A stretch of DNA of 64,000 nucleotides, from positions 62,001-126,000 of the forward strand of contig CBDDLJ010000021.1 of assembly GCA_965230635.1 (NCBI GenBank), written 5' to 3'. Within the stretch, counting starts at the first letter, position 1, and every line of letters starts with the position of its first letter. Shown here piece after piece: positions 44,201 through 52,253 of the stretch. The notes beneath the pieces are model-generated. The model was not told where the DNA came from, did no database searches, and was given only the letters and a program-made list of their open reading frames with translations. The position numbers and the translations under genes are program-made. Origin of the DNA: CBDDLJ01 sp965230635 (lineage in GTDB: Bacteria > Pseudomonadota > Gammaproteobacteria > UBA1113).

Positions 44201-47200
44201 TACATTGGCGGACACCGGTTTTGCGACAGATGCAGGGCTGCGCTGCATGCAAAAACCTAACAATGTTGAAGGGGAGGCATGGTTACATTATTTTATTGTG
44301 ACGTATCCGGCTCCTCATTTGATTGATTATTTGCTTGACCAAGAACAACACCGGTGGCAGTTACAGGCACGTTACCGGGGTAAGACCCCATTAATGCTGG
44401 CGATACAATCCAGGGATGATGCGCTATGTGGACAATTGCTGGCTCATGGGGCAACGACAGCGGGTTGCGATGGTGCTGGCAACACGTGTTTACATTTAGC
44501 TTGCCAGCAAGGATTCAGCAAGGTGATAGCGCGCTTATTGGAAACTGCCAAGCCAGTAACGGAAGTGGTGGGTCCACTCAATGCAGCAGGTGATACGGTA
44601 CTGCACGCATTATGTGCATCGGGTTGCCATGAGTGGAGCTGTTATGAAGACATACTCAGATGTTTTCCATCGGCAGTCAATCAGCGCAACCTTGCAGGTT
44701 ATTTTCCGCTGCAGCTTGCGGCTTGTTATACACCACTGGGTATTTTTACTGAGCTACAGGCAAAGACAACGGCAGTGCTCAGCGCGGGAGAGGACGGGAA
44801 AACGTGTTTGCATTTAGCGGCGGAGTTTGGCAATGCGGCTATTGTGCAGCGTTTGGCACCCCAGGGCGAGGTGAATGCGTTGGATGGGATGCAGAGTACT
44901 CCCTTGCAGCTTGCTGCCCGAGGACGGCAACTGGGGCAGGGGCGCAGTGCGGACGATTATCGACAGGTGTTTATCGCATTGCTGCAGCACGGGGCGGATG
45001 AAACTGTGAGAAACTGTCAAGGCCAGACGGTGCGTGATGCGGTGTCAGATTGTCAAGCGATGCAAGAGGTTTTTGAGCAGGCATGGGCGCAGGTGCCGCA
45101 GTGTTTGTTGCAACGCTGGCAGGCAGAGTGTGTGACGTATTATACCCAGCCGTCATTTGTGAACAAGCGCTTATTTGATACGGATTACTTTTCACTAGCG
45201 GATTATTTTGTGAATCTCCAGGTGGTGGTGAAAACTGATGAGACAAATGAAGTAACGCAAAGCAATGACGATAAGCGCTCTCACAAACCGTTACGAGCGC
45301 GCGATAGACTGGCTGGTAAAAAAGAAGCTATTGCACAGAATGATTTGTTTCAACCCTCAGCCTATCAAGATGCCAATGGTAAGTCACCGCCATCTATCGA
45401 TACGGTTGTGGTGTCCGGTGCTGCGGGCGTTGGGAAGACCACATTGGTGGATTATATTGCTTATCAATGGGGACTTTTCAAACAAGGCGCGGGCAAAGAA
45501 GGGTTGTGGTCAGGTTTTGAGACGGTACTCATTGTCCAGTGTCGAGAGTTACTTCCTGGGAATTTGATGCCAGATAATCAATATTGGGGTATTGCTCACT
45601 TAGTCTACCGTGCCTGTTGGAAAGATTTGAGCCTACCGGAGAGTGGTGCGCGGGAATTATTATCAAAGCTGCAAGAGAAACCGAACAAATGCCTCTTGTT
45701 ATTGGATGGATTGGACGAGTTACCGGTACCTGAAACGGATTATTGGCGCAGCTTGCTTGGTCAACTGTTCCGCTTGCCGTTTAAGAAATTGGTGACGACA
45801 AGGCCTTATGCGATAGGCAATTTACAGCAATGGCTAAGCCATGACGGGTTGGTGGAAATCCAAGGCTTTTCCGATGAGGATGTGCCTACGTTTTTTAAGA
45901 AACATTTGGGAGCGACTGAGCGTACAACTAATTTTATTAAAGACATAAAACAGAATCCAGACCTTTGGGCGATAGTGCATATCCCGATTAATGCGTATTT
46001 ACTTAAAATCTGGTGGGAAACCACCTGTCAACAGGATAAGCCGGTACTGCTGGGTGAGATGTCGGTGAGTAATTTGTATGAGTCGCTGATGGTGAATGTG
46101 TGCCGGCGCTATCTGGCCAAAATAGGTGAATTGGATGAAAATAAGTTATTAGATGATGAGCTGGTATTAGAAGTCCCCAGTATCCGTTGTTTATTGGACA
46201 CCTTAGGGTGTTGGGCCTTTGAAGGGTTACGGCAGGATAGCGCGCAATTGCCCATCAGTTGGTTAAAAGGTATTCAAGGCAGTGATGAAAGCCCCACATT
46301 ATTATCAGCGAATCGGTTAAAACAACTCAATGTGCCAGCGTTGAAAGCATTAGGCTTATTGAAGCAAGTCGGGCGTGCAATAAGAGCACACCAGAGGTAT
46401 GAATTTCTCCATTTATCGTTTCAAGAATTTTTAGCAGCAAACGTGATGGCAGTGACGTTGAGAGAAGGCGCAGAGGAGAAAAGAGCACACTTAACGCAAG
46501 TGATTCATAGGTATAAATATCATCCCAACTTCACCTTAGTATGGCCATCGGTAGCTGGGTTGTTGAGTCGATATCCGACAGCATTAAATGATTTTCTGTC
46601 GATTTTAGTAGCCGGCCCTAAAGACTGGGTTGGTATTGTTGAGTTTGGTTTGCTGATGCGTTGTTTGGAGTCAAGTTTGCCCTTTAGTACCGACACAAAG
46701 GCACTAGGCTTACAACAGCAAACCTTGTTGTGGGCAGCTAAACAATGTATAAAGCGGTTTAACGAGCTGCCACAAGAATGGCAGTGGACCATAATAGATA
46801 CCTTATCTGTGTATCCTAAGCTCATTCGCTTGAATGCCGATACGGTATTGGCGTTATTTCAGGATGAAACGGTAAATGATTCTGTTCGCGGCAAGTTAGC
46901 GAGCAGCGCGGTTTCGCATTTGTCACAAACCCCAGGATTTATGGATACGGTATGGGCGTTCCTTCGGGATGAGACGGTAAGTGATTATGTTCGCGAGAAG
47001 CTGGCGAGCAGTGCCGTTGCACATTTGTCACCAACTCCAGAACTTGTGGATGCGGTATGGGCGCTCCTTCGGGATAAGACAGTAAGTGATTATGTTCGCG
47101 GTGCGCTGGCGAGCAGCGCTGTTTCGCATTTGTCACCAACCCCAGAATGTGTGGATGCGGTATGGGCGTTATTTCAAGATGAGACGGTAAGTAATTATGT

Positions 47201-49448
47201 TCGCGGCAAGCTGGCGGAAAGCGTGATTGCGCGTTTGTCACCAACCCCAGAATGTGTGGATGCGGTATGGGCGTTCCTTCGGGATGAGAAGGTAAGGGAT
47301 TCTATTCGCGGCAAGCTGGCGGAAAGCGTGATTGCGCATTTGTCACCAACCCCAGAATGTGTGGATGCGGTATGCCTGTTCCTTCGGGATGAGAAGGTAA
47401 GTGGTTCTGTTCGCGGCAAGCTGGCGAGCAGCGCCGTTTCGCATTTCTCACAAATCACAGAATTTGTGGGTGAGGTATTGGCGTTTCTTCAGAATGAGAA
47501 GCTAAGTGAATATGTTCGTGTCAAGCTGGCGATAAGGGCCGTTTCGCATTTCTCACAAATCCCAGAATTTGTGGATGCGGTATGGGTGTTCCTTCGGGAT
47601 GAGACGATAAATAAGTATGTTCGCGGCAAGCTGGCGATAAGGGCCGTTGCGCATTTCTCACAAATCCCAGAATGTGTGGATGCGGTATGGGCGTTCCTTC
47701 GGGATGAGATGGTAAGGGATTCTATTCGCGGCAAGCTGGCGGAAAGTGCTGTTTCGCATTTGTCACCAACCCCAGAATGTGTGGATGCGGTATGGGCGTT
47801 CCTTCGGGATGAGAAGGTAAGTGGTTCTGTTCGCGGCGAGCTGGCGAGCAGCGCCGTTGCGCATTTGCCACAAACCCCAGAATTTGTGGATGCGGTATGG
47901 GTGTTCCTTCGGGATGAGACGATAAATAAGTATGTTCGCGGCGAGCTGGCGATAAGCGCTGTTACGCATTTGTCACCAACCCCAGAATGTGTGGATGCGG
48001 TATGGGCGTTCCTTCGGGATGAGAAGGTAAGTGGTTCTGTTCGCGGCAAGCTGGCGAGCAGCGCCGTTTCGCATTTGTCACCAACCCCAGGATTTATGGA
48101 TACGGTATGGGCGTTCCTTCGGGATGAGACGGTAAATGATTATGTTCGTGTCGATCTGGCGATAAGCGCGGTTGAGCATTTGTCACAAACCCCAGAATTG
48201 GTAGATGCGGTATTGGTGTTCTTTCGAGATGAGACGGTAAGTGATTCTGCTCGCATCGCGTTGGCAAACAGTGCCGTTGCACATTTGTCACCAACTCCAG
48301 AATTGGTGGATACGGTATGGGCGTTCCTTCGGGATAAGACGGTACATGAGTATGTTCGCGGTAAGCTAGCGAGAAACGCGGCTGCGCATTTTTCATCAAC
48401 CCCAGAATTGGTGGATGTAGTATGGGCGTTCCTTCGGGATAAAGCGGTTTATGCTCGCGCCGAGCTGGCGAGCAGCGCTGTTGCGCATTTGTCACGAATC
48501 CCAAAATTTGTGAATGCGGTACGGAGGTTCCTTCGGGATGAGACGGTAGATTATTATGTTCGCGGCAAGCTGGCGATAAGCGCGGTTGCGCATTTGTCAC
48601 AGACCCCAGAATTGGTTTATGCGGTATTGGCGTTCCTTCGGGACGAGAAGGTAAGTAAGTCTGTTCGCCGCGAGTTGGCGGGAAGGGCCTTTGCACATTT
48701 GTTACAAACCCCAGAATTGGTGGATGTGGTATGGGCGTTTCTTCGGGATGAGACGGTAAGTAATTCTGTTCGCGTCGATCTGGCGAGCAGCGCCGTTGAG
48801 TATTTGTCACCAACCCCAGGATTTGTGGGTGCGGTATGGGCGTTCCTTCGGGATGAGACGGTAGATTATTATGTTCGCAGAAAGCTGGCGAGCAGCGCCG
48901 CTGAGTATTTGTCACCAACCCCAGGATTTGTGGATGTGGTATTGGCGTTCCTTCGGGACAAGACGGTAAGTGATTATGTTCGCGGCGAGTTGGCGAGAAG
49001 CGCAATTCAACTATTGCCCAAGTGGCCAAATAAAATCCAAGCCTTTCTAGACAGCTTATTTGTCAAAGACAGTGATTGGGATGACCTATCACAGCGCGCC
49101 GATATCTCAGTGCACTTACTATTGCCTTTGTATAAGAAAGCCCATGATAAGGGTCGCCAGTATATTAGGAAGCAATTAGTAAAACATCGTGTATTAGTGT
49201 ATGAGCAAGCCGGCACTGTGCTGGTGGCGCAAGCAGGACAAACAGAAAAATTAATATTACCGCCACCGCTTATCCAACAAATCCAGAAAGATCTGCAAGC
49301 TTACCGAATAAATATTAACGATTCAGTCAGCACTCTTTCTAAGTTGAATTTATTTTCTAAATCAGCAATGAGTTCTTTTTCCTCACAACATACTGAAAAT
49401 CGCAGTAATCAAACAAGCCACAGCAATATGGGTCGGGTTATGCAATGA
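41244..49448 (+). CDS. Giant NLR-like protein: ankyrin, NACHT NTPase, HEAT-like array
   Basis: A 2734-residue protein starting at ATG 41244 (AAGGAG upstream; in-frame ATG 41220 has none). In order: two related ~75-residue helical repeats (about 5-165: DCLAKLIAACYK / DCLAKLIVACHQ), a long helical region, ankyrin-like repeats (about 1040-1270: GKTPLMLAIQSRD, GNTCLHLACQQG, GKTCLHLAAEFG), a NACHT-type NTPase with Walker A GAAGVGKTTLV (about 1393) and Walker B LLLLDGLDELP (about 1486), its winged-helix part, 21 HEAT-like 35-residue units (about 1864-2596), and a Ser/Asn-rich tail. STAND proteins of this layout are signal sensors in immunity; here it may be an anti-phage NLR or a host-directed protein. 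The 5' half is visibly richer in G+C than its surroundings. Confidence 0.93.
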   Translation: MLPTAVQVRKADEYMAKASKELSPEGQFLAYGRAWKLLRQLEEPEYCARQRDCLAKLIAACYKITVWDDAERDAAITKYKTALGKLPPLLSAEEKALLTKVRRLMEKGLTSHHVDSRFFAYQQAWKQLKKQKSPGLIPTMRDCLAKLIVACHQMTNWRDEERNATIQKYQAILVGLSEAAPTPSPLANTAVKEISSVAVPATSLPPIATTSQPVVAGPTSSSAMPELTPKIAALFSVVPFANTEKLVLAYQLQKHRCLQHPKDESAKQHLHDIEDIIQDNIIANEMALSESSLKQGIILLGAGLSDKTMQLLIKQLFKLIADNPLDFLAGSAATELGMVKAGDKLTDAQLRKITSSLVQQMQGLHAPDIAMMCLVLNTLYQALATMMSKQVSHMSQALHLAPIKAVLYNLKHRLQAVETKLHNALDQLQWTDIHATIEYALDSLARFTTEEMPWQQRARYARITGTLLLQAAGIGGAVIGAVSDPDASIGSAINAAVGLLQHLWRHDGTIYRYCHCNQPYFTALKKWQVHFIDEVLPQYPLWDNALMSLRLPIEDNDKSRLWLKNSNAQVGVMRTLMAVYDMPTQGIEMPATKATLQKKTVQLLINYYQQSINQPEASHQLVRLTAAQYLLSLQPQLSTLQTELINTLITLADRKLLKMSEVTQTIADEPRVITIDSPTNIALQGWRQRYPDDEALYRLLRSYPTLPAEEKGGFLQCMQEFVKDGSTKQLSYWGREVIAALGEELTSAIRRLPTCSDPACPAKLTFAGIMAAARGKIIAHKGDIDEAKRVKMAMLREHLGLLSDMATEHRLFEQWESQMDKWHIGELIAAGVIEATVAPIISPHEVDVEILSGQAETAVLAASTMETQPLVVHRSDTVSRGAGAAAAAPNPFASYSQVDNSTIFIFGHLSVDPQFPIDTLLDKLAALLRSSRQGLSLELMQLAERFNASGTSEQALYCYAAAYCVHLQDQSPCPPTLVPCIERLLNTLADTGFATDAGLRCMQKPNNVEGEAWLHYFIVTYPAPHLIDYLLDQEQHRWQLQARYRGKTPLMLAIQSRDDALCGQLLAHGATTAGCDGAGNTCLHLACQQGFSKVIARLLETAKPVTEVVGPLNAAGDTVLHALCASGCHEWSCYEDILRCFPSAVNQRNLAGYFPLQLAACYTPLGIFTELQAKTTAVLSAGEDGKTCLHLAAEFGNAAIVQRLAPQGEVNALDGMQSTPLQLAARGRQLGQGRSADDYRQVFIALLQHGADETVRNCQGQTVRDAVSDCQAMQEVFEQAWAQVPQCLLQRWQAECVTYYTQPSFVNKRLFDTDYFSLADYFVNLQVVVKTDETNEVTQSNDDKRSHKPLRARDRLAGKKEAIAQNDLFQPSAYQDANGKSPPSIDTVVVSGAAGVGKTTLVDYIAYQWGLFKQGAGKEGLWSGFETVLIVQCRELLPGNLMPDNQYWGIAHLVYRACWKDLSLPESGARELLSKLQEKPNKCLLLLDGLDELPVPETDYWRSLLGQLFRLPFKKLVTTRPYAIGNLQQWLSHDGLVEIQGFSDEDVPTFFKKHLGATERTTNFIKDIKQNPDLWAIVHIPINAYLLKIWWETTCQQDKPVLLGEMSVSNLYESLMVNVCRRYLAKIGELDENKLLDDELVLEVPSIRCLLDTLGCWAFEGLRQDSAQLPISWLKGIQGSDESPTLLSANRLKQLNVPALKALGLLKQVGRAIRAHQRYEFLHLSFQEFLAANVMAVTLREGAEEKRAHLTQVIHRYKYHPNFTLVWPSVAGLLSRYPTALNDFLSILVAGPKDWVGIVEFGLLMRCLESSLPFSTDTKALGLQQQTLLWAAKQCIKRFNELPQEWQWTIIDTLSVYPKLIRLNADTVLALFQDETVNDSVRGKLASSAVSHLSQTPGFMDTVWAFLRDETVSDYVREKLASSAVAHLSPTPELVDAVWALLRDKTVSDYVRGALASSAVSHLSPTPECVDAVWALFQDETVSNYVRGKLAESVIARLSPTPECVDAVWAFLRDEKVRDSIRGKLAESVIAHLSPTPECVDAVCLFLRDEKVSGSVRGKLASSAVSHFSQITEFVGEVLAFLQNEKLSEYVRVKLAIRAVSHFSQIPEFVDAVWVFLRDETINKYVRGKLAIRAVAHFSQIPECVDAVWAFLRDEMVRDSIRGKLAESAVSHLSPTPECVDAVWAFLRDEKVSGSVRGELASSAVAHLPQTPEFVDAVWVFLRDETINKYVRGELAISAVTHLSPTPECVDAVWAFLRDEKVSGSVRGKLASSAVSHLSPTPGFMDTVWAFLRDETVNDYVRVDLAISAVEHLSQTPELVDAVLVFFRDETVSDSARIALANSAVAHLSPTPELVDTVWAFLRDKTVHEYVRGKLARNAAAHFSSTPELVDVVWAFLRDKAVYARAELASSAVAHLSRIPKFVNAVRRFLRDETVDYYVRGKLAISAVAHLSQTPELVYAVLAFLRDEKVSKSVRRELAGRAFAHLLQTPELVDVVWAFLRDETVSNSVRVDLASSAVEYLSPTPGFVGAVWAFLRDETVDYYVRRKLASSAAEYLSPTPGFVDVVLAFLRDKTVSDYVRGELARSAIQLLPKWPNKIQAFLDSLFVKDSDWDDLSQRADISVHLLLPLYKKAHDKGRQYIRKQLVKHRVLVYEQAGTVLVAQAGQTEKLILPPPLIQQIQKDLQAYRININDSVSTLSKLNLFSKSAMSSFSSQHTENRSNQTSHSNMGRVMQ
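46833..49031 (+). repeat. 21 tandem 105-bp units coding a HEAT-like array
   Basis: Each unit codes 35 residues of the form 'FVDAVWAFLRDETVSDYVRGKLASSAVAHLSPTPE' (split: FVDAVWAFLRDE helix A; YVRGKLASSAVAHL helix B). Unit 16 is short by two residues; the rest keep the 105-bp period. The repetition opens long spurious frames on the opposite strand, which I do not count as genes. Length variation by slippage or recombination is expected. Confidence 0.93.
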
Positions 49449-49765
49449 GGTATTTTGTCAGACGCTTACCTAAAGTTGTATTAACATCTAGTATTTTAGG
49501 ATGATAAATATTATGTCAAATACCAACTAAAATTGCCGGTGTATTGTATCGTAAGGAAATGGTGCTGTTGACACAGAGGGTACGTCTATTGCTGATATTA
49601 GATTATCAGTTTGAATAGCTAGATAATCGACTTTGATAATTGTCGTAACGTATTCATATAATCCTGCTCATTTAAATCTTTTCTACCATTTTTAATATCC
49701 TCTAACCATTCAGCCAGTACAGACATCATCAGATGTTGTGCTTCGTGTTCATTTTTTCCTTTTTT
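49325..49765 (+). repeat. Left 441-bp direct repeat flanking the IS
   Basis: Identical by my comparison to 51521-51961 (constant offset 2196). It contains the last 124 bases of the NACHT gene and the last 49 codons of the DUF1841 gene (minus strand). It abuts the IS tip CCTGACTTC at 49766. Confidence 0.93.
49619..49765 (-). pseudogene. Truncated copy of the DUF1841 gene 3' end
   Basis: The C-terminal 49 codons (ending LSKSII and stop TAG) of the gene at 51815-52252 are duplicated here inside the left direct repeat. It lacks a start and the N-terminal two thirds, so it is a by-product of the duplication. Confidence 0.85.
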
Positions 49766-51520
49766 CCTGACTTCAGCATCATATTTCCCTAAATTAAAAT
49801 AAATATTTATTAATCAATAAATTGGTATTTATTATTGTAGTGCGTGATGTTATCATTTCTTTGCTGGAAAATAAATCAATGTGGAGGGTGGATGTTTGCT
49901 CGTATAAAGCGCAATAGTGGTACACGGCGTTGCTCGGTATTGGTTTGCCATAACGTCAGAATTGATGGTAAAGTGAAGCAATTCACTATCAAAACCTTCG
50001 GGCATAGCGCTGATCCAGAGCAATTAGCGGTGTGGATGGAACAAGCAACGTTTTGGATAGCACACTATCGCCAGCGGTGTCTGACTGATAGCGCATCAAT
50101 GCAGAGACAAGCCATGAGACAACCTGTTTTACTGCAGAATTTGACGGAATGTGCCCGTATTAATGTGGGCATGATGGATGTATTTGGACCATTTTATGAG
50201 CAGCTTGGTTTTTCAACCGTATTCACAGGCCGAGAACAAGAGACCTTACGCCAGGTGATTTTTTCACGGCTACTGGAGCCGGGCAGCAAACGGCGCTTGA
50301 GTGTGTTGTCGAAGACGGCGTTTGATATTGATTTACCGGTGGATAGAATTTATCGGATGATGGATAAGTTACTTGAGCGGCGAGTTGAGGTAGAAAAACG
50401 CGTGTTTTCTGGTACGTCGTTAGCGCTTGATGGTAAGGTGAATGTGGTCTTATTCGACGTGACGACATTATCCTTTGAGACGGTATCAGAAGATACGTTG
50501 CGTGCCTTTGGCTATAGCAAGGATTTTAAATTTAATACAACCCAGGTCGTATTGGCATTAGCGACGACGGCGGAAGGCTTACCGGTGGGTTATCGCTTAT
50601 TCCGGGGGAATACGGCAGAATGTAAGACATTAATTGAATCAATTCATCATTGGCGAGAGTACCTACCGATAGATTCAGTCACCGTTGTTGGCGATCGCGC
50701 CATGATGACATCGGATAATTTGTCTGCGCTGGAATCAGCTGGGTTTCACTATGTGGTTGCTTACCCACTGAGAAAGTTGTCCAGAGAGGTTCAGGCTCAG
50801 GTGTTGGATAGAGCGGGTTATCACACGCTAGAGAGTGATGATGACATGACAGCTTACCGAGTCGTCTCGCTTGGTGAACGTCGGCTGGTTGTTTCTTATA
50901 GTGCAAAACGAGCGGCAAAAGATGCCAAAGATAGAGAGCGACTGATTAAAAAGCTTGAAAAAAAATTAAGTACGTGTAAACAGGTGAAACGCTTAGTGAA
51001 TAATAACGGGTATCTTAAATATGTCGATATAGCAGGAAAAGCAAGTGCGTATATTGATCAGGAAAAAATTGACTATGATGCACAATGGGATGGACTACAC
51101 GGTGTTATTACCAATAAAGTCGATATTGACCATCGCATTTATCAAACCTATCGGCGATTATGGGTAATTGAAGAATCCTTTCGGATCAATAAGCACAACT
51201 TAAAAATGCGGCCAATTTACCACTATACACCCAAGCGTATTGAAACACATATTCTGCTTTGCTATATGGTCTTTGCGCTGATAAGGCACGTTCAGCTCAA
51301 ACTAACACAAGCTGGACAACCAATGAGTGTTCAACGTATTACGGATGCGCTTTGTCAGGTACAGGCAAGTATTTTAAAGGATACCTCTGATAATCAACAG
51401 TATCGTTTGCCATCAAAAATGACTGAGGATGCCAAAATTATTTACAGCATCTTTAACATCAAACAGCAGCTTGCACCCTGCCAGTGGGGATAGGACTGTA
51501 GTGCGGACGCGGAAGTCAGG
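49766..51520 (+). mobile_element. IS1634-family insertion sequence (1755 bp)
   Basis: The element runs between the two 441-bp direct repeats. The left tip CCTGACTTCAGC and the right tip (inverse strand) CCTGACTTCCGC agree in 11 of 12 positions. It has one transposase gene filling most of it. Long, variable target duplications are a known oddity of IS1634-type elements (IS1634 of Mycoplasma, IS1549 of Mycobacterium). Confidence 0.9.
49892..51493 (+). CDS. IS1634-family DDE transposase
   Basis: A 533-residue transposase from ATG 49892, with GGAGG just upstream; an earlier GTG at 49844 is less likely. The IS4-superfamily DDE motifs are present: LFDVTTLSFET (first Asp), VVGDRAMMTSDNL (second Asp), and WVIEESFRINKHNLKMRPIYH (YREK-like region with catalytic Glu). 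The family stretch FGYSKDFKFNTTQVVLALATTAEGLPVGYRLFRGNTAECKT is characteristic of the IS1634 group. The frame is intact, so the element may be active. It reads in the same direction as the NACHT gene. Confidence 0.94.
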   Translation: MFARIKRNSGTRRCSVLVCHNVRIDGKVKQFTIKTFGHSADPEQLAVWMEQATFWIAHYRQRCLTDSASMQRQAMRQPVLLQNLTECARINVGMMDVFGPFYEQLGFSTVFTGREQETLRQVIFSRLLEPGSKRRLSVLSKTAFDIDLPVDRIYRMMDKLLERRVEVEKRVFSGTSLALDGKVNVVLFDVTTLSFETVSEDTLRAFGYSKDFKFNTTQVVLALATTAEGLPVGYRLFRGNTAECKTLIESIHHWREYLPIDSVTVVGDRAMMTSDNLSALESAGFHYVVAYPLRKLSREVQAQVLDRAGYHTLESDDDMTAYRVVSLGERRLVVSYSAKRAAKDAKDRERLIKKLEKKLSTCKQVKRLVNNNGYLKYVDIAGKASAYIDQEKIDYDAQWDGLHGVITNKVDIDHRIYQTYRRLWVIEESFRINKHNLKMRPIYHYTPKRIETHILLCYMVFALIRHVQLKLTQAGQPMSVQRITDALCQVQASILKDTSDNQQYRLPSKMTEDAKIIYSIFNIKQQLAPCQWG

Positions 51521-51644
51521 AGTCAGCACTCTTTCTAAGTTGAATTTATTTTCTAAATCAGCAATGAGTTCTTTTTCCTCACAACATACTGAAAATCGCA
51601 GTAATCAAACAAGCCACAGCAATATGGGTCGGGTTATGCAATGA
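51521..51644 (+). pseudogene. Duplicated C-terminal end of the NACHT gene
   Basis: The last 41 codons of the giant gene (STLSKLNLF...NMGRVMQ and stop) are repeated here. An ATG-initiated frame begins at 51429 within the transposase gene and runs into it, but there is no sign that it is a real gene. Confidence 0.85.
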
Positions 51645-51961
51645 GGTATTTTGTCAGACGCTTACCTAAAGTTGTATTAACATCTAGTATTTTAGGATGA
51701 TAAATATTATGTCAAATACCAACTAAAATTGCCGGTGTATTGTATCGTAAGGAAATGGTGCTGTTGACACAGAGGGTACGTCTATTGCTGATATTAGATT
51801 ATCAGTTTGAATAGCTAGATAATCGACTTTGATAATTGTCGTAACGTATTCATATAATCCTGCTCATTTAAATCTTTTCTACCATTTTTAATATCCTCTA
51901 ACCATTCAGCCAGTACAGACATCATCAGATGTTGTGCTTCGTGTTCATTTTTTCCTTTTTT
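51521..51961 (+). repeat. Right 441-bp direct repeat flanking the IS
   Basis: Second copy of 49325-49765. It begins AGTCAGCACT directly after the IS tip and ends where the DUF1841 gene continues uniquely at 51962. Confidence 0.93.
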
Positions 51962-52252
51962 GATTAATATTTGGTAGATAGCTTGTATGCCAGCAGGTGT
52001 GTTGCTATTAATTTGTTCTATGATAGTTAAGTGTTGTGCAATATGTAAATAGGGATTAATTTTACCACTTTCTGGTGTTATAATGTCATTGAGTGAATCC
52101 ATTGTTGCAAAAAAATTGTGAAATTCAGGATGATTGTGAATAATGGTTGCAGCGAGGGATTCCATCGGCTCTAAGGGTTGGTTGTTCTTTACTTTGGCCC
52201 ATGCATCATGAAAAAATTGTCGAAATGTCACATAATCATTGCCGTATAGCAT
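51815..52252 (-). CDS. DUF1841 family protein
   Basis: A 145-residue cytoplasmic protein. MLYGNDYVTFRQFFHDAWAKVKNNQPLEPMESLAATIIHNHPEFH, followed by INPYLHIAQHLTIIEQINSNTPAGIQAIYQ and EHEAQHLMMSVLAEWLEDI, reproduces the DUF1841 pattern. ATG 52252 lies one base after the nth stop; the upstream in-frame codons overlap nth. The function is unknown, but DUF1841 next to nth is frequent in gammaproteobacteria. Its 3' third is inside the right direct repeat of the IS, and this copy is intact. Confidence 0.9.
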   Translation of the reverse strand: MLYGNDYVTFRQFFHDAWAKVKNNQPLEPMESLAATIIHNHPEFHNFFATMDSLNDIITPESGKINPYLHIAQHLTIIEQINSNTPAGIQAIYQILIKKGKNEHEAQHLMMSVLAEWLEDIKNGRKDLNEQDYMNTLRQLSKSII

Positions 52253-52253
52253 A

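Noticed and set aside
46939..49029. Several long minus-strand frames rich in His, Pro and Arg opposite the HEAT-like array
   Set aside because: They arise from the 105-bp periodicity of the coding repeat, which keeps other frames free of stops. No ribosome sites or homology support them.
40955..49450. Site-specific integration of the NACHT gene at tRNA-Glu
   Set aside because: I found no repeat of the tRNA 3' end downstream of the gene and no integrase, so only the position is suggestive.
51429..51644. A 71-codon frame running from the transposase gene end into the right direct repeat
   Set aside because: It begins inside the transposase gene and only regains the NACHT C-terminal frame through the duplication. 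No promoter or ribosome site.
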